A DNA stretch of 64,000 bases. It comes from Adineta ricciae (lineage: Eukaryota; Rotifera; Eurotatoria; Adinetida; Adinetidae). Shown one piece after another: positions 1 through 9,063 of the stretch. A model generated the notes under the pieces. The model did no database searches. It saw only the letters and a list, made by a program, of their open reading frames with translations, and was not told the DNA's origin. The DNA lies in the NCBI GenBank assembly GCA_905250025.1, contig CAJNOJ010000081.1, positions 186,001-250,000 of the forward strand, given 5' to 3'. Position numbers and translations under genes: made by a program. Position 1 is the stretch's first letter. Every line of letters starts with the position of its first letter.

Positions 1-1264
1 ATAACTAAGAAAACAAAGAGTCTTTTGCCATGAAACAATCCATTCAAATATGTACTTAGATCTCCGTGATTTAATTCGATCGCGTCGATAGTTCTGCATA
101 GACTCTCGCACGGATATTTCGGTCGAAGTTCAATTAGACCCGCGCCTTGTATCTGTGCTATCCAGACCCAACTTTCCCCTAGAGGAATCTAAATGAAATT
201 ACAATAGAACGACAAAATCGAGATATTTCTTTGTTTAATCTACCTTTTGTAGTCGCTCTGATTCTTTATGTAAACCGAATGAGACAAAAAACCAGTTCCC
301 CATGAGCGTTTGGCCAACAGACGCAGGCAGAAAATATGGTTTTGAATAATATGACCGAAGAACTTTCAATGTTTCACGTTTGCAATTATTCCTAAAGTTT
401 CCATCGATAGAAGAAAAAAATGCTGTTTTTTTGCATTTCGATTTACCACTGAGCCATAAATGGACGGCGAGTGTTTGACAGATAATCGTTGAAAAGTTTA
501 TCAGCACCACCAGGTTGATTGTACAGACGGATATTTGCTTCGAAACGGCAAAGATCATGTTCCGAAAGGATCGGATCTTCGATGTAGAGCTAAAAATTAA
601 GCCATAGGAGATCGAATTCGATGAATCAATACGAACTTTGAATAGTTTCTTGAGATTTAACTTTCTCGTCGCTGTCCACGATTGTGTGGCATCGTCGACA
701 ATAACAGGTCGATGATTTAGATAGACAGTTTTCGTGAAATTAAAAAATGTCACATTTGACTCGCGCAAAACTCCAGTAGTGTTGATGCATTTCTGAAATC
801 ATCAAACAAATCATCTTTCTACCCATTCAATCCGACTTACATCACATTCAGATAATTCCAGAGAGTTATTAAAAAACGGATTGTTCACAAAACATGCACT
901 TGTGTAAATCGTTGTCCAATCCCATATCGGCAAAATCTATGGAAAGTATTCGTTTACTAATCAACGAATATGATCAAATGATTGTTCTTACTTTGATTAA
1001 GAGCAATCGAATAAATGATAATAATACGAAATAGATTTCATAGATAAACTCTTCCGACGAGCAAAACCACGCAATGGCAAGGCATACGCAAAGAAGGAGA
1101 CAGATTCGTACCCATCTGTATTTGAAAATCGCTTTTTTCTCTTTCAGTTCGTTGAAAATTTTTCTTGAAAACGAAATATTCTTTTCTTTTTTAATCAAAT
1201 CAATTAGTTCTCCAATTTGTTCGTTAATGCTATCCAGAACATCCGCCTGTGTATCCTCCGTCAT
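1..1264 (-). CDS. Membrane-anchored JmjC/cupin-like protein, 3' end cut by window edge
   Basis: Four exons join in frame: 1264-992, 936-841, 792-244, and 188 to the window edge. All introns are GT-AG and 48-55 bp long. The ATG at 1264 opens an acidic/lysine-rich N-terminus of about 50 residues, followed by one or two hydrophobic segments (ICLLLCVCLAIAWFC and the stretch after it), so it is probably a type II membrane protein. The lumenal part has paired cysteines, then LNHRPVIVDDATQSW, which resembles the PVIVTDA..W entry motif of JmjC/cupin-like proteins. Further on, SKPYFLPASVGQTLMGNWFF resembles the KPYFLPP...NWIF stretch of the same family. The usual HxD metal ligands are not clear; the matching site reads FGLHKESERLQK. 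Family placement is by motif similarity only, and catalytic activity is doubtful. The reading frame is still open at base 1. Confidence 0.5.
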
Positions 1265-1414
1265 AGGTAACTAAAATAAACACATCGATTAGCTTTCACA
1301 CGAAAAAGAACACACGTTGGAACTTTTATTGACTATTTTTCTTTTCTCAATGTATATATGTTTTAGAAAAACGAACATATAATAACAAGAAAGACTGGTC
1401 TCTGATCGACTTGA

Positions 1415-1963
1415 TCATATGTCCATGGAAAATTGGTCATCACCATCTGAAAGAAAGTTTGTTTGATTAGAAAGCAACTAAATGACGCTTCCTTCTCGGT
1501 ACCTTTTTTCGTCAATGGTGACTTTTGTTGCTCGGAAGTTTCGTCTTGATTCGTACTATTTGAACCTGAACTATCACCTTTGGATGGATCAGGAATTAAT
1601 GTAACTAAACATAAGGATTATTTCGAGACTTGTTGCGAAGCAAAATGTTGAAATATCCTATGCTCATCATACATTCGGCGGATTAGTCAAAGAACAAACC
1701 TTCGGGAATGTAGGGCAGTTTCGATGGTGGCGAACGCGTCAGTGGTGAATCACGACGAGAAAGAAGAAACGTTCGGTCGTAATAAATACGGGTTCCTGGA
1801 ATGAAAGAAATTCTTTTTCTGCCTTAGAAATTCTTTTCTTTGACGAACCGCCTGGTGTTGTCGAATAGATGCTTCCACCTGGTGTTTCACCATAATGAAG
1901 AGGCATATCTTTGGGATCATTTATAACAAGACGACGGATAGGAATACCTTCACTGTTACTCAT
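1415..1963 (-). CDS. EIF4EBP: eIF4E-binding protein (4E-BP)
   Basis: A 4E-BP represses cap-dependent translation by occupying the eIF4G site on eIF4E, and is released by TOR phosphorylation. Four exons (1963-1849, 1795-1700, 1604-1503, 1446-1415) give 114 residues, close to the vertebrate 118. The N-terminal third has the family signature YSTTPGG, carrying the Thr-Pro sites of the Thr37/46 type. Exon 2 encodes [16 protein letters not shown], containing the eIF4E-binding motif YxxxxL-phi (YDRTFLL), then [16 protein letters not shown] with further Ser/Thr-Pro sites. The protein ends FSMDI, a TOS-like motif (FEMDI in vertebrates) for raptor docking. The ATG at 1963 is the only sensible start. 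All key motifs are present, so it should be functional. Confidence 0.95.
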
Positions 1964-2080
1964 ATTTTGTACTTCTTATTGATTATTTCTAAAATAGAAT
2001 CAGCGTACTTTGTTCTCACTGATATCAATACCGAAGATAATGGAAGAGCAAAATAATCGAATCGACTGCCTATTTGCAGA

Positions 2081-2106
2081 CATATATATATACACACACA
2101 TACACA
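2081..2106. repeat. AT/AC microsatellite
   Basis: An alternating AT run passes into an AC run upstream of the 4E-BP start codon. Confidence 0.8.
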
Positions 2107-2456
2107 ATCCCTGGAATAAACAACAAATATGTGTTTAACTGTAATATCTATCGATGGATGGATGTTCTGTCGTTCGATACGATTGGTCCACAGGTCGATT
2201 CCAATAGGAACTTCTTTTCTAGAGTTCGCTCTGTCACTGATTATTAGTCATTCTTTTGAGTCTTAAGCCTCGCACGAGTCGAATAGCTGAATGATACTTT
2301 TCCGTCTTCACAAATACCAATTTCTGTGAGAATGTATATGCACATGACTTCATCTGAATAAGATTCTTTTTTTATAACAAAATTACATTTCTGTTAGCGA
2401 AAGACTCAACTGCTTACTTATTAGCATAATAAGTTTTTTTTTAGCTGATTGTGAGA

Positions 2457-2462
2457 TTTATT
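2457..2462 (-). terminator. Probable poly(A) signal of the P450 gene
   Basis: AATAAA on the minus strand, about 85 bases past the P450 stop codon. Position and motif are seen; use is inferred. Confidence 0.5.
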
Positions 2463-2547
2463 AATATATACATTTGAAAGATTTCGATTCATTTCAACGA
2501 GATTCACTCAACAGTCTATAAATAAATGAAAATAAGTATGGGTTCGC

Positions 2548-4178
2548 TTAGTATCGTTCGAGCATTCGTCGTTCCAATCGAATTGGCACTTCTTTTGGTG
2601 CAATTGTGACCAGTTCAACTAGTTCCAAGTCTTGATTTACTGTCGACGAACACGATGGTGCGACTGTATAGTTCTGTAAGAGATGTATAATAGCAATTTT
2701 AATTTCTGCAAGTGCAAATCTCATTCCAACACAATTTCGTGGCCCAGCTCCAAATGCGACCCATGCGAGAGGATGTCGCTTTGTGGCAAATCGTTCCGGA
2801 TAGAATACTTTTGTGTCAATTGGTCCCCATAAGTCATTGTCATAATGTAAATTATACATGTCAAGAGTAATTTTCGTTCCGGCAGGAATGCAACCTAACC
2901 CAGGTAGGTATATCTCTTCGGAACACTGTCGATTAATGATAATGGGCGTCACCGGATACATCCGCAAAGTTTCTCTTATGAACCAGTCAAGATATTGCAT
3001 TTGATTTAAAATTTCATATGTGAGAATGGTGTCTTTGTCGATAAACATATCAATATGCTCTCGTAATTTCTTCTGCTCTTCGGGATGGGTTGCGAGAACA
3101 TGCGTAACGTATGAGAGTGCTGTGCTCGCTGTTTCATACCCAGCAATCATGAAGAGAAAAATGTTTTGTTTAACTTCGTTCAATGACAATATTCGCTGGT
3201 CCGCAGTAGCATTCTAAATGAAGAAGTAAAGTTAAAATACATCTCTTTCAAAAAAAAAATGCTTTGAATTACTTCATCCGTTTGATTGAACTTCTTCTGC
3301 ACTGCATTGAGCATGAGTTGTAATAAATTGACTTCTTCGGAGCTATCTGATGTTTTCCGTATGAAATGATCAACATTTTCTTTCAACCATTCACTTGGAT
3401 CATCAGCAATGAATCTATCTGCCATCGGTAGGAAGGTACGTAACTTCGATTTGATAGTGTTAAGCCAATGATGAATGGTTAACCAACATGGCTGTAATTC
3501 GGGAATGAAGATTCCCAGTAGAGTTGTTAGATAGGTGCTATTTTCTCTGGCAAAGACTTGTTGAGAACGAATCAGATAAGGATTGTTTGGATTGCTTTGC
3601 ATATCGGTTTTCATTCCGAAACAACATCTCCATATCAAATCCATTGTTAATGATTTGTACAGTTTAGAAATATCAAATTCGGCTGAGTCGTTCTGTATAC
3701 AATCTTCTATTTTTGCCACTAAGTTCGATATACAATCAGTAATCATTGGAATCATTCGTTTGATTTTCAGCGGTGAGAATGTCGGATTGATGATACTTCT
3801 TTGTCGACGCCACTCATCACCGGTAGCACTGAATAAATGTACACCTCTACTCGTCGAACGATCTTCCAACGGAAATTGGCGACGAGAGTGAAATTTGGAG
3901 AAATGCTTCAAAAAGATGTTTTCTAATATGTCCGGATCGGATACAACTAGAACTGGTGTGTGCCCTTCGAAGTAACCGTAAATACGACCGAACTGTTTGG
4001 TCCAATTCTGAATTGATATTGAAATACGCTTGGTTACAGCAAAATCGGCAACATTTCCAAGGAAAAATGTTGGTCGCGGTCCATCGATGCCCAAACGTTC
4101 AAAGAACTTATAACAATGACGCATATGAGCCACATAGAAAACCAATATGATAAGGATCAGAAACAGTGTGAGCAACAT
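2548..4178 (-). CDS. Cytochrome P450, CYP3 clan-like
   Basis: A haem-thiolate monooxygenase of the endoplasmic reticulum, expected to oxidise xenobiotics or lipids with electrons from P450 reductase. Two exons (4178-3273 and 3213-2548, intron 59 bp) give 523 residues, normal for a microsomal P450. Residues 1-20 are a hydrophobic anchor. The I-helix oxygen-activation motif AGYETAST, the K-helix ExxR (ETLR), the PERF element (YPERF) and the haem loop FGAGPRNCVGMRFA with its cysteine ligand are all intact. AGYETxS and the C-terminal layout are most like the CYP3 clan (CYP3A/thromboxane synthase type). Substrate cannot be told. The exon junction restores the frame at DEVIQ/NATADQ by using the 59-bp intron. 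Confidence 0.93.
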
Positions 4179-5261
4179 GACTTCGTTTGCGATGACCTTT
4201 TACAAAAATACTGTATGATGATTTGTGCTTTACCTTTATATAGCAACCGGGTCAAATAGAGAGGAAAGAACTGCTTTTCTAATTAAGTAAGTCTTCGCAG
4301 CTGCTTCCAAATATTTCCAATACTAATGACGTCGAATAAATAAGTGCTTTTTCTCTGTCTCGCCCACTGCCAGACAGACGGGTTTCTTCGTATGTGAGTT
4401 ATTTTCTTATAAAAATAGTGAAATACTTCCTATGACCTGCACTCTCGAGTACGTGAAAAAATCACATGCAGAATCGCTCGTGTCTGTCTGTCTACCTCTT
4501 TTTTTCGATCATGTCCGCCTGCACTTACACAATACAGAGGAAGATATCGTTATCAACAAAGAAAAATCTATGCTTTTATGAATGCATTTGCAGGTGTTCT
4601 ACCCTCCGTATGATATTTTTGTATTCGATCGCATGACTGATTTTTGCACCGATTCATGAGTCAGAATTTCACATTCGATTTCTATAAATGACACAGTCAT
4701 ACATTTACTTCCGTTTATCTTATTATAAATGACAGTAGATCGAAGGATAAGTGCTTCATTTCGTCGCATGTGAGTCTTATTCACTATTCGGCTACATAAT
4801 AGATTATATAAGCTTCATTTAATGAATACATCATGGTATTTCCGTCTCGAAAAGGATGATGATAATTGAATTTTCAAATAACGATATTAATTAGGACTGG
4901 TTGACAATAGGAAAGATGTCATCGTCACTCGTAATACGCATCAGGTTTTCTTTGTCGGCGACAGATGTATTTTTTCGACGGAGAAATCGATTTTAAACAT
5001 GCATAAGTCACAAAAATAGACATGATTCCGTCTGCACTCAGAGCTTTTATTGTTAGCGTCTATAGATATATCGAGACCACCATCTGACTATTGTACTTTG
5101 ACCGCGAACTTTATCACTCGCTTAGAATTCACATCAGATATTGAAATGGCTGCTATTTCGATTTATTGAGATGTTAAATCAACACGGGTAAAGTCAGAGA
5201 AAACAATCAGACGTTGATGGCATGCTTCAACTTCGGCGAATAAGAAGAAAAAAAAAGAAAT
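4179..5261. other. Intergenic, no gene recognised
   Basis: About 1.1 kb of AT-rich sequence between the P450 start and the RASL10-like stop. Short open frames here show no family motif or splice-consistent continuation. It should hold the P450 promoter. Confidence 0.6.
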
Positions 5262-5978
5262 TTACATTATGTGGCAATGTTTGCCATGTTGTTGAAGGCG
5301 TCGTCTCGCTTGTTGTGCAGCTTGTTTGGCGACAGTGTCTTCAACTGTTTCTAGCATGTGACAAACTTCTTTGAATAATAAAACTAAATGCCAGTGGTAT
5401 TTCGCAGAACATAAAATTGTATTTGCTTTGAGATTTTTCTTTGTGTACTGCAAGATGTCACGAGTACTTGCAAGATTGAAATTAGTAAAATGTAAATCGG
5501 TCGCAATTAGATCGACTTTATTAGCGACAACAATCACCGGTATATCCATGGATGACGGGTCGTCATCGTCATTAATTATATCAGTATGATGAACTGCGTT
5601 TTGTTGTAAATAAGAATTATTGTTATTATAATTGAGTCGCACACGAATGATTTCACGATAAATACTCTTTATGTAGCTAAATGTTTCTTCTCGATTAACA
5701 TCAAAGACTAAGAGAAATACGTGTGCTTGACGAAAACAATACATTCGAACCCATTCCTGTTGAGGATCAGTGTTATTCGTTTCATCAAAGCGAGGTGTGT
5801 CAATAATGCGAATATGAAACAAACGTTGTCCATTGAATAATGATGTAAAATGATACGTTGCTAAGCGCGTGGTAGAGTATATCGATGAATAGTCGTTTGA
5901 CAGCCATTGTCGAACGATCGAAGTTTTTCCAACACCCTTGTCACCAAGAACTGCGATTTGAATAGGTTGATCGCACAT
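5262..5978 (-). CDS. Ras-like small GTPase, RASL10-like
   Basis: Single exon of 238 residues. The P-loop is GDKGVGKT (about residues 12-19), the G4 motif is NKVD and the G5 motif is CSAK. CSAKYHWHLVLLFKEV closely resembles the RASL10A/B C-terminal block. The switch II motif reads DTPRF instead of DTAGQ, so the Gly and the catalytic Gln of canonical Ras are absent, as in other RASL10 proteins. This suggests low or no intrinsic GTPase activity. An Asn/Asp-rich insert sits between the switch II and NKVD blocks. The protein ends CHIM, a CAAX box predicting prenylation and membrane attachment. Cellular role unknown; possible signalling or vesicle function is inference. Confidence 0.85.
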   Translation of the reverse strand: MCDQPIQIAVLGDKGVGKTSIVRQWLSNDYSSIYSTTRLATYHFTSLFNGQRLFHIRIIDTPRFDETNNTDPQQEWVRMYCFRQAHVFLLVFDVNREETFSYIKSIYREIIRVRLNYNNNNSYLQQNAVHHTDIINDDDDPSSMDIPVIVVANKVDLIATDLHFTNFNLASTRDILQYTKKNLKANTILCSAKYHWHLVLLFKEVCHMLETVEDTVAKQAAQQARRRLQQHGKHCHIM

Positions 5979-6161
5979 AGTTTGCGTTTGGAAAGAGTAT
6001 CAGTTCATGTTGTGATCTCTAAGTGTTTATACCCGTCAGGCAAATGAGGATATTAACGATTATTTTCATCAGAAAATGTAATAAGCAAGAAAAAGAAATG
6101 TTCAACTGAAAAACAGCGTTTTTAGTTTTTTCCTCTCCGTTCTTTTCTCATTTTTTTTCTC

Positions 6162-6179
6162 CTTCTTCTTCTTCTTCTT
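6162..6179. repeat. CTT microsatellite
   Basis: Six consecutive CTT units inside a longer polypyrimidine tract upstream of the RASL10-like start. Confidence 0.8.
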
Positions 6180-6428
6180 TTTTCTATATCAGTTTCCGGG
6201 AGTTTGGAAATGTTCTCGTCTGAATAAGCATTTTCATTCATTCATGCACCGCGAGCATTGTCTAGCAACAAATACGATTAGATTGATATGAAACCGCGAA
6301 CACAGAACGACGAAAATAGAATCGAGATCAATAATAAAGTCAGACATATCCTCGACTCGTCCATTATTGTTATTATGGCTGTCGGACATGCATGATGTTG
6401 TTGTTGTTATTTTTGACGATAGAATAGC

Positions 6429-6446
6429 GAGAGAGAGAGAGAGAGA
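6429..6446. repeat. GA microsatellite
   Basis: Uninterrupted GA dinucleotides in the promoter-side gap. Confidence 0.8.
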
Positions 6447-6591
6447 AGAGAAATGAAAGAAACCATTGTTTTCTATTCTTGACTTGAATGATCCGTTTTG
6501 ATCATGTTCTAATGTGACTGGACCGGTTCTACATCAAACGAGAATTCTATTCCTTTCATTCCCTAGGGGAGTGAATATATAGATATAATAT

Positions 6592-7445
6592 ATGAAATGT
6601 CTAACTGTAATTACGGGCTTTACTTCATTTTACAGAGAAGAAAAAGAGGAAATTTGTGTTTCCGATATCTCGCTTGTTATTAATGATGAAATATTACAAT
6701 CGATCATTGTCAAAAGAGATCAATGCAAGATCGCATTGTTAACCATGAAAATAAAACAATACCGAGAAAGAGAATACAAAACATATGCTCTTACTAATAT
6801 TACGATTCGATTAGAGATAAAACAACGTCATATTTCATGTAACGAAATGGATCTAATCGAAGATTGCATTAGAACATGGATCCATCGACTAGTGTGCATG
6901 GTAGATGCAGAAAAATGACCTTGGCATGAATGTACCTTTCGTTTTTTTTGTTCGTATAGGAGATGTGAACATATCAACGAAACTCGTCATTAGTTTTGGA
7001 AGTCTAGGAGTAATTCTATTAGGATTTGCCATCTTTTATTGCTATAAAACAAAACGCAGAGGTTTGTTAACGATGACGAACGTGATTCGATATCAATCTT
7101 GTTCTCTTATAGACGAGAATAATGATCGCCGATCAAGTTCAAGCTCAATGGAGTCTTATCAACAGTTATACTTTTCAAAAGTGCCATTTGATCAACTCGA
7201 AAATATCGACCACCGTATTATTGAGCGTTGGTCATCGGTAGCTGATCCTTCATTGACATTTTATCGGTAGAATGATCTATTGTCTACAAATACGATATAT
7301 ATTTTCTTTTGAATTCAACTCTAGTGTTCATATACAAGATTATCTGGACAGTGTCTACCAACCTGTCAATGAAGAACGCTTGCGTTCATCGATTGAGCAA
7401 TCGAAAGCAATGGAATACGCAGGAGTTGAAGTAAATTTTTTCTAA
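6592..7445 (+). CDS. Hypothetical single-pass membrane protein, exon structure partly unresolved
   Basis: Not recognised. The 3' part is solid. An exon from about 6960 encodes a 20-residue membrane helix (LVISFGSLGVILLGFAIFYC) followed by KTKRR and a serine-rich cytosolic tail. It then splices at TATCG/GTAGAA to an exon starting at TGTTCATATACAAG, reaching TAA at 7443-7445. That last exon adds an acidic tail ending GVEVNFF. The 5' part, an open frame from the ATG at 6592 with few features, does not join the helix exon in frame at the obvious GTAGAT site (see findings). The ATG is provisional because no signal peptide is visible. The topology would be type I if an upstream signal exon exists. 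Confidence 0.45.
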
Positions 7446-7540
7446 ACTGATTCTTTTTGTAGTTTAATATGAAGAAGAGAAGAAGAAGAAGAAAAGGAAC
7501 GTTCAGTTTATGTTTTGATTCTAATTATTTTCGACATATA

Positions 7541-8497
7541 CTAAGTTGTTGTTGTTGTTATTGTTGTTGTACGTAATGGTACAACTCGAAAGCCTTCACC
7601 GAAAAGTCTAATAACAGTCGCTAATGCAATGCTACTAATAACACCTAAGGTCGCTGCGACAATAGTGACGAAGCCTTGTTGTTGAATACGTTGAAACTTC
7701 TCCTTTACAATCACGCTGAAACAACCGTCTAAATTATAACGAGCCATTGGGTTCGTTGTATTTCCGTAGACATCAGAGCAGAGATTGTTTTGACTTGAAC
7801 GGTATTTTTCATTGCAACAACTTATTGGTAAGAGAGGATAGCCTCCTGCATTCGTCGGAGATTTTTGCGGATTTGTTATTTTGCCCTTTGTGTTCGATCC
7901 ACCCGAAGATGAAGACGAAGAAGATTGTGATGCGTAAAATGAAGGATGTCGACTACGATAATCTTCGATCGAATCACTTAGTCCACAACATTGATGTTGT
8001 TTTTCCAATCGTGCCATCTTAAGTGTATTATCCACAATAATATGATTACCAGCCACAATATTATATTGAGTTTGATCTAGTTCTTTTACTAATGTACTAT
8101 TAATCGATTTGGGCAATTGTCCACTTAAAATTGTTACAAATGACCAAATACTTAATACGATTAAAGTCAACGAACTAAAGATTAACAGACCAGCTGCGGC
8201 GAGTACGAAAGTTCGATTCGTATTGATTGATCCAACATTCAATAAAATAAATGCTAAGATGGAAAGAAAGCCAACGGCAAGTAAAAACGCCGATGTTATA
8301 TGAAGCGGATGATGACCGATATCGATGAAGTATCGAAGACGACCGAGCGCTAATCCCGCATGTAGAAAAAGAATCACACTAACAAGTATTGAGCCTATCG
8401 TGGCGACAGATAATGCCGTTCGGAATAGTGTTTGTCGGGTTGCTATCGACGGTGCTGTAGTTGGAGCGCTAGTCACTGTGACTGGACGAGAAGCCAT
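7541..8497 (-). CDS. Tetraspanin-like four-helix membrane protein
   Basis: Single exon of 318 residues from the ATG at 8497; the frame extends further upstream but has no earlier ATG. There are four hydrophobic segments: three in the N-terminal half and one near the C-terminus (GFVTIVAATLGVISSIALATVI). The large extracellular loop between TM3 and TM4 carries the tetraspanin cysteine signature: CCG (QHQCCGLSD), then SCCN and a final GC. The loop is enlarged by a Ser/Gly-rich insert (SSSSSSGGSNTKG) between CCG and SCCN. The C-terminal tail is threonine-rich. Tetraspanins organise membrane microdomains with integrins and other partners. The subfamily cannot be assigned. Confidence 0.82.
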   Translation of the reverse strand: MASRPVTVTSAPTTAPSIATRQTLFRTALSVATIGSILVSVILFLHAGLALGRLRYFIDIGHHPLHITSAFLLAVGFLSILAFILLNVGSINTNRTFVLAAAGLLIFSSLTLIVLSIWSFVTILSGQLPKSINSTLVKELDQTQYNIVAGNHIIVDNTLKMARLEKQHQCCGLSDSIEDYRSRHPSFYASQSSSSSSSGGSNTKGKITNPQKSPTNAGGYPLLPISCCNEKYRSSQNNLCSDVYGNTTNPMARYNLDGCFSVIVKEKFQRIQQQGFVTIVAATLGVISSIALATVIRLFGEGFRVVPLRTTTITTTTT

Positions 8498-9063
8498 TGC
8501 AATGTTTAACGTATAAATGAAATTCAATGAATGATGCTCCGAAAAGAAAAGAAGCAAAGCGAGTACCGACGCTTTCCTTTCGTTCAAATAAATAAGATTG
8601 ATCGAACGAGTTGTTCTTTTCTAATGAGCAACAGAATTTATCTAGGTCAAATTACCAGCAAATGATATGTACTGATGCATCGTACACGAGAACAGACGAT
8701 AGTGAAATGTGGTAGTGGTAGTACTAGCAACTGAAAAGTCGAGAGTTACGATTACGTGAATTGTATGTTTTTTTGTATATGAACTTTTTCAATCAATTAA
8801 ATAACATCAGCGGAGAAATCTTTATCTGCGAGGTATGCGCTTGAAAGTTGTTTCATTTGGGCATGTATGCATCTGACTTTGTCGGGTAGCAAAACAACAA
8901 AATGTAATTTATGTAAACGAAAATTTTCGTGTGAAATTAAGGGTGGAACTCATACAAATTATACATTACCGTAATAGGGTCATTTGCCAAAGTCAATATT
9001 TTGAAATGATCTTCGCTATCGGAAGGAACTTATTCAGCTTTCATTTTCGCTTTTGAATCGACG
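8498..9063. other. Divergent promoter interval, no gene recognised
   Basis: About 570 AT-rich bases between the divergently transcribed tetraspanin and surface-protein genes. No coding signal seen. Confidence 0.6.

Larger units (their letters stand above)
1964..2547. other. Intergenic: P450 3' flank and 4E-BP 5' flank
   Basis: No coding region was recognised. It holds an AT/AC dinucleotide run near 2081-2106 and the probable poly(A) signal of the P450. Confidence 0.6.
5979..6591. other. Intergenic with simple repeats
   Basis: Divergent interval between the RASL10-like gene and a plus-strand membrane protein. It holds a (CTT)n run at 6162-6179, several GTT triplets near 6390 and a (GA)n run at 6429-6446. 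No gene seen. Confidence 0.6.
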
